A DNA stretch of 48,364 nucleotides from a virus: positions 1-48,364 of IMG/VR virus record IMGVR_UViG_3300025917_000027; one strand, 5' to 3'. The position numbers were made by a program, and so were the translations under genes. Positions within the stretch are counted from its first letter, which is position 1; every line of letters starts with the position of its first letter. This document shows positions 32,622 to 39,238 of the stretch, piece after piece. Below the pieces are notes generated by a model. That model ran no database searches and was not told the origin of the DNA. It saw only the letters and a list, made by a program, of their open reading frames with translations.

Positions 32622-33208
32622 GGTTGCGCGTCGACCACCAAGCGCAGCGTCAGGCCGGGCTCATCCTTGATCTCAACCGGCCAGCCGAACAAACCTTCCC
32701 TGAACCGACCCCTGGCTGTGAATAAAATATCGTTAAGGTCTTGGCGAATCAGCATTCGATCCCACACGTCGGGATGAACCTCGACGCGCACGCGCGAACG
32801 CTGCGCCGGCCGCAGGTTTGCGTACATTTGTAGCAGCGACTTACGGTCGACAGATTCGGTAGTAAAGATTTCCTCGGAGACTTTGGTCACTATAGTTTCA
32901 CCGGCAGGCGATAGACCAGCAGGTCGACACCCACAATCCCCAGGTGACAAATCGCTCTCGAAAACACCGATGCCGTTCGTGGCCAACTGGTCAAGCTGCT
33001 GGACGAAATACGGACTTGCTCCGACCACCGCAGCGAAGCTCCGCGACGCCGCGGCCGCAAGCAATATAAGACCGAGCTGATCGCGCCATCGCATATCCAG
33101 ACATCGCGTACAGAGGTCCGGATAGCTGTGCGTATGATACTTGTGATACGGAGCGGTCCGTTTGTCCACATTCCGTTCATCGGCACTGAAGTTCCCACCT
33201 ATCGTCAT
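32618..33208 (-). CDS. hypothetical protein (196 aa)
   Basis: Contains an N-terminal Cys pair (DLCTRCLDMRWRDQ), a helical middle (LGLILLAAAASRSFAAVVG) and a C-terminal beta part (RSRVRVEVHPDVWDRMLIRQ, ending LTLRLVVDAQP). The C-terminal ten residues and the segment AGLSPAGETIVTKV recur in fragments in the next 700 bases. This suggests local duplications. No function assigned. Confidence 0.7.
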   Translation of the reverse strand: MTIGGNFSADERNVDKRTAPYHKYHTHSYPDLCTRCLDMRWRDQLGLILLAAAASRSFAAVVGASPYFVQQLDQLATNGIGVFESDLSPGDCGCRPAGLSPAGETIVTKVSEEIFTTESVDRKSLLQMYANLRPAQRSRVRVEVHPDVWDRMLIRQDLNDILFTARGRFREGLFGWPVEIKDEPGLTLRLVVDAQP

Positions 33209-33375
33209 TCTGGCACCTCGGGAACTTCCGTCACTACGGTTTCAGCGACAGGCGATAGACCAGCGGAAACATCGGATTCTACCCTTGGCGTTGCCATCTG
33301 GCAGTCGTCCGGATCCTTCATGTCGAAGTAGCAACGAACAACGCGCTCAATGATCTGATCTCGCGATTCCGTCAT
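33205..33375 (-). CDS. small hypothetical protein, duplicated fragment (56 aa)
   Basis: ATG at 33375 chosen; a longer ORF from 33507 exists but runs through repeated sequence. Starts MTESRDQIIERVVRCYFDMK. Ends AGLSPVAETVVTEVPEVPE, a diverged copy of AGLSPAGETIVTKVSEEIF in the next gene. Overlaps the next ATG. Unknown function. Confidence 0.55.
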   Translation of the reverse strand: MTESRDQIIERVVRCYFDMKDPDDCQMATPRVESDVSAGLSPVAETVVTEVPEVPE

Positions 33376-33585
33376 TTCAATCGACACCCACGATTTCATA
33401 CCGCACCGTCTGGTTGCGCGTTGACCACCAAACGTATGTACCTGAGTCTCCAGCCATCCGGCCAAACGTAGTGCTCCAATCCCAAGATAACGATGCGCAA
33501 ACACCAACGATCAACTAAAGCTGGATCTCGACACAGTTTTATCTTCACGGCGCATCAACCACCAGGCGCAGCGTCAGGCCCATCG
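33376..33585 (-). pseudogene. mosaic of small gene remnants
   Basis: Bases 33380-33409 are identical to the 3' end of the TerS gene (33837-33866), encoding QTVRYEIVGVD followed by a stop. 33412-33425 and 33550-33575 resemble the LTLRLVVDAQP end of the gene at 32618. A 14-codon ORF starting at 33599 (ending LTLRLVVDAP) also survives. The stretch looks like the residue of several duplication/recombination events, not a gene. Confidence 0.6.
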
Positions 33586-33822
33586 TCATTTCGGCATCCC
33601 CAACTTCAGGCCGGTCCCCTCGACGATCAGTTTCTCAGCCGACGATCGCCGAAGGTCACGACGAGAATCGTCGGCCGGTTCCTGAATACGAACCGTTCCG
33701 ACCGGCCCAGAAATGATCAGTTGACCACGGTGGTCACGGTCCACGGTTCCGCCGGCCTGTCGCACAGTCTTGACCAGACGCCGTGCCGCAGCACTCCGCC
33801 ACCGTTCAAACCTTCCACTCAT
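33586..33822 (-). CDS. HicA-like small protein (78 aa)
   Basis: Pattern of a HicA/dsRBD-like fold: RRLVKTVRQAGGTVDRDHRG, then QLIISGPVGTVRIQEPADDS and a C-terminal helix RRDLRRSSAEKLIVEGTG. HicA proteins usually carry a catalytic His in the G-H-x motif; here the position reads RDHRGQL, so an RNase activity is doubtful. HicA-like single genes are common in actinophages near terminase and may be RNA-binding. No HicB partner is seen beside it. Confidence 0.6.
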   Translation of the reverse strand: MSGRFERWRSAAARRLVKTVRQAGGTVDRDHRGQLIISGPVGTVRIQEPADDSRRDLRRSSAEKLIVEGTGLKLGMPK

Positions 33823-34292
33823 TTCAATGCCTCCGGATCGACACCCACGATTTCATACCGCACCGTTTGGTCACCCTCGATCCGAACACTCTCCGGTTCG
33901 TCGAGTCCGAGCATCTTCGCCAACCGACCGTGCGCGTCAATGATCGAGCGCATGGCACTGAGCCTCCCCGTGTGGTCCATGACCGGTCGGGTCGGATCCG
34001 GCTCGCCCCACTCATCCAGTTCAAAGATCGGCTTGTCGCCGCGGTAGGCCGGCGCCGGGGGTAGCTCTGCGATGAGCTGCGCCTGCGAGCGCAGCCAGTT
34101 CAGTTGCTCGACCAGCTCCTCGCGCAGCTCAACCTTTTCCCGCTTCGGCACACGCTGTCGCTGCACGCCAACGATGTTGCTGATCCGGGCCGGCGACAAC
34201 TCGTACTTCTTAGCCAGAGCCACGAGACGCATGCCGCCGACGTAGTCATGCCAGATCTCCGCATCGCGTTCGCCGTTCTTCCGCCACGCCAT
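33819..34292 (-). CDS. terS: terminase small subunit candidate (157 aa)
   Basis: ATG at 34292 has GAGGGGG six bases upstream; a longer reading from 34355 lacks that. N-terminal helix-turn-helix (WHDYVGGMRLVALAKKYELS, PARISNIVG, about 12-37) for DNA recognition, a helical oligomerisation part (EELVEQLNWLRSQAQLIAEL) and the typical end DHTGRLSAMRSIIDAHGRLA KMLGLDEPESVRIEG, QTVRYEIVGVDPEALK. That end is characteristic of actinophage TerS. The 3' end is duplicated at 33380-33409. Confidence 0.8.
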   Translation of the reverse strand: MAWRKNGERDAEIWHDYVGGMRLVALAKKYELSPARISNIVGVQRQRVPKREKVELREELVEQLNWLRSQAQLIAELPPAPAYRGDKPIFELDEWGEPDPTRPVMDHTGRLSAMRSIIDAHGRLAKMLGLDEPESVRIEGDQTVRYEIVGVDPEALK

Positions 34293-34293
34293 C

Positions 34294-34635
34294 TCAGACC
34301 CCCTCGCCTTCCGACAGCGCCGGGCGTCGGTCCTGGCACCACTCGCGCACATCACTACGGCTGTACAGCTTTCCCATCGCGAACGTGGCCAGCGGCGCCG
34401 GAAAGTCCCCCGGGTACCTCGCCGCCCAGTTGCTGATCGTCGACTTGCCGACGCCGTGCTCCACGGCGAGCTCCGCGACGCCGGTCAGGTCGTCCAGCGC
34501 GACGAACGACCCCGCGGCACGCAGCTCACTGAACACCCGGTCGGCAGCCACACCCAGCCCTTCGGCGGCCAGCGCCCGGAGGATCGCGGCCCGACATGCC
34601 CTGTCAATCACGTGAACAACGTACACCATGCGCAT
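34294..34635 (-). CDS. AlpA/excisionase-like helix-turn-helix protein (113 aa)
   Basis: Start ATG 34635 follows the previous stop by two bases; a GTG/ATG further in is possible. The C-terminal half is a MerR/AlpA-like DNA-binding domain: LTGVAELAVEHGVGKSTISN WAARYPGDFPAPLATFAMGK LYSRSDVREWCQD, ending in the 'W' helix. The N-terminal half is helical (RAAILRALAAEGLGVAADRV). It probably regulates a promoter or acts in excision/packaging; no target visible. Confidence 0.75.
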   Translation of the reverse strand: MRMVYVVHVIDRACRAAILRALAAEGLGVAADRVFSELRAAGSFVALDDLTGVAELAVEHGVGKSTISNWAARYPGDFPAPLATFAMGKLYSRSDVREWCQDRRPALSEGEGV

Positions 34636-34637
34636 GG

Positions 34638-34799
34638 TCAGGAGAACAGCCCGGCGACCGACAGCCACACCCTGACCGCCATCCACACCAGCAGTCCGAG
34701 CACGATGGCGAACGAAGGAACACTGAGCACGACCACAGCCACGAAGAATACCTTCGCCCCCGGCTCCATGTGCCGGAACGGAATGGACTTCATCGTCAT
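34638..34799 (-). CDS. 53-aa membrane protein
   Basis: ATG at 34799 overlaps the stop of the upstream gene (ATGA). The protein reads MTMKSIPFRHMEPGAKVFFV, then a long hydrophobic stretch (AVVVLSVPSFAIVLGLLVWM, about 20-40) and AVRVWLSVAGLFS. One or two membrane segments. Function unknown. Confidence 0.72.
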   Translation of the reverse strand: MTMKSIPFRHMEPGAKVFFVAVVVLSVPSFAIVLGLLVWMAVRVWLSVAGLFS

Positions 34800-35197
34800 G
34801 TCACTTCACCCCTCGCCATCTCAACCAGCTCCCGATAGCCGAGTCTCCGAAAGTCGATCCGCGCTCCGTCGAACCGACCGTTGCACCAGCACGCGTACCC
34901 CCTGCCGATCCAGCGCAGGCAGACCGTGTGCACCAGCTCACCATTAAGCAGATTTTCGGCCAGCGAATACGTGAACTGGTACGGCTGATCCCGAGCATCG
35001 AGCAGCGCGGCGACGCGCGCGGCGTTGGCCGGAATCTGTTCCGGCGTGGCGTCAACAGTCCGCACGCCGGCCGCCAACTGCTCAGGAGTCGGCACCAGGA
35101 CGCGTCGCCGCAGCGGCTGGAGTTCCTTCGGCTGCTCGCGCATCTCCTCGTACCGGCGTCGTGCCGCCTGATCAACCCAGAACGACTTAGCCGACAT
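34796..35197 (-). CDS. hypothetical protein (133 aa)
   Basis: N-terminal charged helix (MSAKSFWVDQAARRRYEEM), Pro-rich linker, then a compact domain with VHTVCLRWIGRGYACWCNGR and RIDFRRLGYRELVEMARGEV. Three Cys (LRW...CWCN) might bind metal. Overlaps RusA by 11 bases and the membrane gene by ATGA. Not recognised as a family. Confidence 0.72.
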   Translation of the reverse strand: MSAKSFWVDQAARRRYEEMREQPKELQPLRRRVLVPTPEQLAAGVRTVDATPEQIPANAARVAALLDARDQPYQFTYSLAENLLNGELVHTVCLRWIGRGYACWCNGRFDGARIDFRRLGYRELVEMARGEVT

Positions 35198-35708
35198 TGG
35201 ACCGTCCCCACATCAATCGAGCATGACCGGCGTCAAGCCGCACTTCCTCCGACGTCATCGCCCATGCCAGGATCAGAACACCGGGGTTCTGCGGTCCCGG
35301 CGTCTCGTGAGTGCAGACCATCTTATCCGCAATCACGCGGACCACCTGTACATCATCGACATAGGCATGCGCATCGGTCAGCGCGTCGAGCACGTTACGC
35401 ACCAGCTTGTCGACATCGCCGGAGCCCGGCTTGACCGGCGCCCTGTCCGCAAGCATCGATGCGCTTGCCGGCAACCAGAACTGCAACCGCACGCCGACCG
35501 GCACCGCTGAAGCCATGTACGCGGGCGACGGCAGGGATGCATGCCGCCTGCGCAGGTCAGCCCTGACCGCCGAAGCGACCAGCCGGCGCCAGCGCGCCGA
35601 ACCCTTCACGTTCTCCTCGACGTACCCGTTGCCCCTGAAGGTCAACGATCCCTTGGTTTTCGGCTCGCCTGGTACCCAGACCTCCGTGATCACATCCACA
35701 GCAACCAT
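35187..35708 (-). CDS. RusA-like Holliday junction resolvase (173 aa)
   Basis: ATG at 35708. The N-terminus has VDVITEVWVPGEPKTKGSLT FRGNG, the usual PxPK(xK..R) start of RusA proteins, and the C-terminal half carries PGSGDVDKLVRNVLDALTDA HAYVDDVQVVRVIADKM with the acidic D-x-D...D-D pattern of the metal centre. It would resolve four-way junctions during replication, recombination or before packaging. The start overlaps the end of the small membrane gene. Confidence 0.88.
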   Translation of the reverse strand: MVAVDVITEVWVPGEPKTKGSLTFRGNGYVEENVKGSARWRRLVASAVRADLRRRHASLPSPAYMASAVPVGVRLQFWLPASASMLADRAPVKPGSGDVDKLVRNVLDALTDAHAYVDDVQVVRVIADKMVCTHETPGPQNPGVLILAWAMTSEEVRLDAGHARLMWGRSNVG

Positions 35709-35917
35709 CCCATCAATGCGACAACCGCGATCAGGACCGGTGGGGCGAACGTCCAGAGCACACATCCCCGTTTCGATGTTCCGCCACCGCCACCACCGCC
35801 GGACTGAATCGGCCGGCGCCGGCCGCCGTCGTCCATCGACGAACGGCGCGGCCGGGGCCTACCACGCCCCAATTCATACTCGATCCGTTCGCGTCGCTCG
35901 CGTTCACTCTCCGGCAC
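35690..35917 (-). CDS. small membrane protein with Gly-rich linker (75 aa)
   Basis: Arg/Glu-rich N-terminus (PESERERRERIEYELGRGR), a Gly-run (SGGGGGGGTSKRG) and a C-terminal membrane segment (APPVLIAVVALMGWLLWM). Overlaps the RusA gene by 19 bases. Unknown function. Confidence 0.65.
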   Translation of the reverse strand: MPESERERRERIEYELGRGRPRPRRSSMDDGGRRRPIQSGGGGGGGTSKRGCVLWTFAPPVLIAVVALMGWLLWM

Positions 35918-35931
35918 CGTCAGCGCCCCCT

Positions 35932-36204
35932 TCAGGCAGGATCCGGCGGCTTGTTCAGCCAGTTGATCGCATGCTCGGCGCGTTGCGCCGCGCTCGTCAG
36001 GCGCGCGGTCAGCGCGCGCAGTTCATCGGCCACCTCAACGGTGTTCCAGCCCAATCCGACCAGCTCGAGCACGGCACTGCCGGATTCGACGTCGAGCACC
36101 GCGCGGCTCGTCATCAATGCGGCATGGCTGAACAGCGCGCCGGCCCCAGCCAGCGCCTGCGTGGCCAGATCGAGATATCCGTCACCCTGTGACCCCTGTG
36201 ACAT
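35932..36204 (-). CDS. helical hypothetical protein, paralogue pair (90 aa)
   Basis: Starts MSQGSQGDGYLDLATQALAG; the neighbouring gene (36209) starts MSDGYLPSAHAAVVGA. Both are about 90 aa, wholly helical (VADELRALTARLTSAAQRAE here). They look like products of one duplication. No function assigned. Confidence 0.7.
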   Translation of the reverse strand: MSQGSQGDGYLDLATQALAGAGALFSHAALMTSRAVLDVESGSAVLELVGLGWNTVEVADELRALTARLTSAAQRAEHAINWLNKPPDPA

Positions 36205-36208
36205 GACG

Positions 36209-36487
36209 TCACGCGCCCGGCGGGCCGGCCATCAAAAGCCCGGCCAGATCATTGCAGTACTGGATGGCCAGACGGGCCGAGTTGAATGCCTCGACCAACT
36301 GTGTCTCCACCTGATTGACCGCTCCGGCGGCGTTGCCGGTCATCGGAACCTCACCGGCCGTCCTGAGCAAGGCCAGCGCCTCGGTACACATTTCGGAGGC
36401 AGCCTGAAGCGGCCCGGTCAACTGTTCCATCTTTTCCCGAGCGCCGACCACCGCGGCATGCGCTGACGGAAGATATCCATCACTCAT
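36209..36487 (-). CDS. helical hypothetical protein, first gene of operon b (92 aa)
   Basis: Predicted leaderless: the ATG lies six bases after the -10 box of promoter Pb. Helical, with ATEMCTEALALLRTAGEV-like stretches (actual: ASEMCTEALALLRTAGEV) and NQVETQLVEAFNSARLAIQY. Resembles its neighbour at 35932. It is the first gene of the long leftward operon that leads to TerL. Confidence 0.75.
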   Translation of the reverse strand: MSDGYLPSAHAAVVGAREKMEQLTGPLQAASEMCTEALALLRTAGEVPMTGNAAGAVNQVETQLVEAFNSARLAIQYCNDLAGLLMAGPPGA

Positions 36488-36493
36488 GCAGCA

Positions 36494-36522
36494 AGCCTAG
36501 TGACGAGACAGTGACACGTCAA
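36494..36522 (-). promoter_or_regulatory. leftward promoter Pb with operator
   Basis: - strand -35 TTGACG (36522-36517), 17-bp spacer, -10 TAGGCT (36499-36494). The TGACACGTCA palindrome overlaps the -35, and GTCACTGTCTCGTCACTAG follows it. The ATG at 36487 is at the predicted start site, so the transcript should be leaderless. Confidence 0.75.
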
Positions 36523-38192
36523 GTACGAGATCTCAGATAGAGCGACATCCGGCTGTCGATCCGCGCCGTGGCCATGGCCACCGAGATCAGCCCGGACACC
36601 TCGCCGGACAGCATGCCCTCATGGATCATGATGCCGTACCGGGCGGCGAGGCTGCGTTGAGCCTGTGATGGCCCGCGCGCCCGCCAGGATCGCTCACGGC
36701 GGGCCGTCAGTTGCTCGGCGGGTGTCACGTCACCCTCGGCCCATGCCATGGCGTAGGAGAGGTCTGAGACGTCTCGCATGACCCAACGCGACTGACCAAC
36801 CACGTACCGATGCATGGCCACCACGTCATAGCCGCCGGTCGGCGCCGGCACGATCGCCACGTAGCGCTCACCGGCCGGCAAAAACCACGTCCCACCACGG
36901 GTGCGCAGCCACGCCGAGTGCGAACCGTGGAAAAGATCAACATCCTCGGAGACCAGCGGGCCGTTGACCCAGGACGGATCATCGATGCCCAGCCCGGCGC
37001 CGAGGGTGAGCTCGCCTTCATCCAGCTCCGCATCGTCGTCGGCCGACTCGGCATCGTCGCCAGGCTCGTCTGGATCCTGCTCACCGAACAGATCGACCTG
37101 GGAGGTGAGCGCGTGCCGCTGCGAGGCGCCGACGATGTCCAGTACCAGCGCGTCGAGCTTGCCTGGATACGGCCGGAGCCCACGACCGACCATTTGCACG
37201 TACAGTCCGGCGTGCGTCGTAGGTCGGGCCACCACAACGGCCGAAATGAGTGGTAGGTCCGTCCCCTCGGTCAGCACCATGCAATTGCACATGACCTGCG
37301 TTTCGCCTGCGGTCAGCTTGTCGAGCTCACGGCGCCGCTCCGCTGTCGGCTGCTCACCATGCACCAGTCCGGTGGAAAAACCAGCGTCACGGAAAGCATC
37401 GCAAAAAGCTGTGGCGCTTGAAACCGTGGGCGCAAAGAGCAGCCCGGGGCGCAATAACGCGTTGCCCAGACCGGCGTGCTCGGCATAAGCTTTCGCCGCA
37501 GCTTCCGGCGCCATCGATTGTTCGAGCGCTTCGCCAAGAGCGCCCTCGGAATAGTCACCTCGGGAACGTCGCACCTTGTCCAGATGTAAATCGTCCACCT
37601 TGACGCGCTTGCCGTACGGCCGGACAAGGTAACCCCCCGAAATCATCTCGGCGATCGAGCGCGTATACACAACGTCCTGCCAGACCGAACCGAGTGCCGT
37701 CCCGTCACCCCGGCTCATGGTGGCGGTAAAGCCGACTGCCACCGCGCCCTCCTGCCCGCCGAGACACCCGAAGTGGGTCAGCACCTCGATATAGGTCCGG
37801 GCGGTCGCGTGATGGCATTCGTCCACCACGACCAGCCCGACGTTCAGCAACTGGCGTCGGCGCCGCTCAGACGCCAGGGTCGCCACGCTGGCCACCACGA
37901 TGGGCGCCAGCGTGTGATTGCGTTCCGCCTTGACGATGCCGACCTTCAGGTCCGGCGCGACGGTACGCAGCTTCGCCGTGGCCTGTTCCACGAGTTCGGT
38001 CCGGTGCGCGAGCACCACGGCGCGACGACCGGGATTGGCGGCCAGCCAGCGCGCCACCAGATGCGCGAACACCACGGTCTTCCCGGCGCCGGTCGGCAGG
38101 ACGACGGCCGGCCGGCGCATACCGCCACGCCAGGCAGCCTCGACCGCCTCGACGGCGTCGCGCTGGTAGTCCCGCAGCGCCAGGATCGTCAT
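36519..38192 (-). CDS. SF2 DNA helicase, DEAH/RecG-Rad25-like (557 aa)
   Basis: ATG at 38192 overlaps the stop of the short membrane gene. Motifs: Q-like LRDYQRDAVEAVEAAW, motif I PTGAGKT (33-39), motif II VVVDECHHAT (DECH, 124-127), motif III FTAT, motif IV-V HGEQPTAERRRELDK and VLTEGTDLPLISAVV, motif VI QMVGRGLRP (333-341). An ATP-dependent duplex-unwinding enzyme for phage replication or recombination. The last ~190 residues are a phage-specific tail containing an acidic stretch (DEPGDDAESADDDAELDEGE) and a 'WLRTRGGTWFLPAGERYVAI' domain. Confidence 0.92.
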   Translation of the reverse strand: MTILALRDYQRDAVEAVEAAWRGGMRRPAVVLPTGAGKTVVFAHLVARWLAANPGRRAVVLAHRTELVEQATAKLRTVAPDLKVGIVKAERNHTLAPIVVASVATLASERRRRQLLNVGLVVVDECHHATARTYIEVLTHFGCLGGQEGAVAVGFTATMSRGDGTALGSVWQDVVYTRSIAEMISGGYLVRPYGKRVKVDDLHLDKVRRSRGDYSEGALGEALEQSMAPEAAAKAYAEHAGLGNALLRPGLLFAPTVSSATAFCDAFRDAGFSTGLVHGEQPTAERRRELDKLTAGETQVMCNCMVLTEGTDLPLISAVVVARPTTHAGLYVQMVGRGLRPYPGKLDALVLDIVGASQRHALTSQVDLFGEQDPDEPGDDAESADDDAELDEGELTLGAGLGIDDPSWVNGPLVSEDVDLFHGSHSAWLRTRGGTWFLPAGERYVAIVPAPTGGYDVVAMHRYVVGQSRWVMRDVSDLSYAMAWAEGDVTPAEQLTARRERSWRARGPSQAQRSLAARYGIMIHEGMLSGEVSGLISVAMATARIDSRMSLYLRSRT

Positions 38193-38281
38193 GAACGCCA
38201 CCGCCGAACTGCCCAGCAAGTCAGCTCAGCCAGACCAACCAGCGTTCCAATAGTCACGATCGTCAAATACCACCACGTCAC
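38189..38281 (-). CDS. 30-aa membrane peptide
   Basis: GTG at 38281 overlaps the upstream stop (GTGA) and its stop overlaps the helicase ATG (ATGA), so it is wedged exactly between two genes. Product MTWWYLTIVTIGTLVGLAEL TCWAVRRWRS: one membrane segment then basic residues. Confidence 0.65.
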   Translation of the reverse strand: MTWWYLTIVTIGTLVGLAELTCWAVRRWRS

Positions 38282-38655
38282 GGAGCCGCCTCCGGATTCA
38301 TATCATCGTGACGATAGAGACAGCCCACAGTTCGACAGTCCCACCTGTCAAAACCATGTGTCACGCTCACCGGTTGCCAAACTTCCCCGCCGCACCTTGG
38401 GCAGAATAGCTGTTCGCCGTTCACCTTCCTTGCCAACACGCGAGCAAGAATGCGTTCGATCTCCAAGGCAATTTCCGACCCCACGGCACTCGGACCGCTG
38501 ACTCCGTCGCGCACCTTCTCGGTCCAACCGAGAAGCTCCATGATCGCGGCACGGGCACGGAAACCAAGATCTAATGCCTCATTGGTGGTCAGCGGCACCG
38601 GCCGGTCCTGAGATACCTCGGCAATCAGCCGTTCGTGCAACACGTCGTCAGCCAC
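38278..38655 (-). CDS. hypothetical protein with zinc ribbon, leaderless (about 125 aa)
   Basis: Promoter Pc places the start of transcription at about 38656, so the GTG at 38655 (ADDVLHERLIAEVSQ) is preferred over the ATG at 38661, which would lie upstream of the start. C-terminal zinc ribbon: LFCPRCGGEVWQPV then CRTVGCLYRHDDM. N-terminal half helical. Unknown function. Confidence 0.72.
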   Translation of the reverse strand: MADDVLHERLIAEVSQDRPVPLTTNEALDLGFRARAAIMELLGWTEKVRDGVSGPSAVGSEIALEIERILARVLARKVNGEQLFCPRCGGEVWQPVSVTHGFDRWDCRTVGCLYRHDDMNPEAAP

Positions 38656-38662
38656 GCTCATC

Positions 38663-38691
38663 AGTCTAGTGACGCGTCAGTAGTGCGTCAA
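38663..38691 (-). promoter_or_regulatory. leftward promoter Pc with operator
   Basis: - strand -35 TTGACG (38691-38686), 17-bp spacer containing CTGACGCGTCACTAG, -10 TAGACT (38668-38663). It lies in the 3' end of the 68-aa gene, so it is internal to the primase-side transcript. Downstream start codon is at +1. Confidence 0.75.
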
Positions 38692-38872
38692 GCGAGCGCC
38701 AACCACAGCAAGACCACGGTAGGACCCGGCCGGCCGCGGCGAGATCGCGCCTGCCCCAGCACGGGCACCAGTGGCTGCCGCAGGAGCGCCCTCCCCGCTC
38801 GGCGCAGCGGCAGGGGTAGGGCTGGCCCAGGGCGGTACCGGCGATCAGCCAAACGCCAGTCGGAATGACCAC
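38666..38872 (-). CDS. small Cys-rich protein (68 aa)
   Basis: GTG at 38872 with AAGGAG nine bases upstream. The protein has the Cys pattern PYPCRCAERGGRSCGSHWCP CWGRRDLA (C.C ... C ... C.C), seen in small actinophage and actinobacterial proteins. It probably binds zinc. The gene overlaps promoter Pc at its 3' end. Function unknown. Confidence 0.75.
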   Translation of the reverse strand: MVIPTGVWLIAGTALGQPYPCRCAERGGRSCGSHWCPCWGRRDLAAAGRVLPWSCCGWRSLDALLTRH

Positions 38873-38879
38873 GACAGCG

Positions 38880-39238
38880 GACTCCTTCCTATCATCTCTC
38901 TCTCACTGACGTCCGGCGGTCAAGACCGCCCGGACGTCACAGTGGTCAGAGAGGGAACGTCACACCTATGTCACACTGGACGTCACGCCCCTGGCCTGCG
39001 GTTTCGTCAAGATTGTGACGGTCACTATAGATCAAATCACGCCTACGTCACGTGTGACGTCACAAGATCACGTCACACCCACTATGTCCGGACAATTCGA
39101 CGGCCGTATTTCAGTAAGGAATTGTGCAATTACAGTATGCGATTATTTAGGTCTGAATCCCGCTTTCTTGGTGCATCAAGCGTGACGTGATCTTGGCGAC
39201 GTCACAATCTTGACGAACACACGTCACACCCCAAATCG
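38880..39238. other. iteron-like candidate replication origin
   Basis: Intergenic stretch before the primase gene. ACGTCAC occurs at 38934, 38957, 38980 (exact 23-bp spacing), 39045, 39057, 39070, 39199 and 39221, and in reverse at 39054 and 39182, including the palindrome GTGACGTCAC at 39054-39063. A 14-bp hairpin lies at 38907-38939. An AT-rich segment at about 39090-39165 holds GAATTGTGCAATTAC. The repeats extend into the primase gene (40372, 40393). Together with helicase and primase on both sides this looks like an origin, but an operator array is possible. Confidence 0.55.

Noticed and set aside
31077-32777. 566-aa + strand ORF
   Set aside because: Antisense to TerL, whose motifs are unambiguous; composition is that of a shadow frame.
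38880-39238. Array of the same operators as at the promoters
   Set aside because: The core here is ACGTCAC/GTGACGTCAC, not TGACGCGTCA, spacing differs and no -35/-10 pairs accompany the copies.
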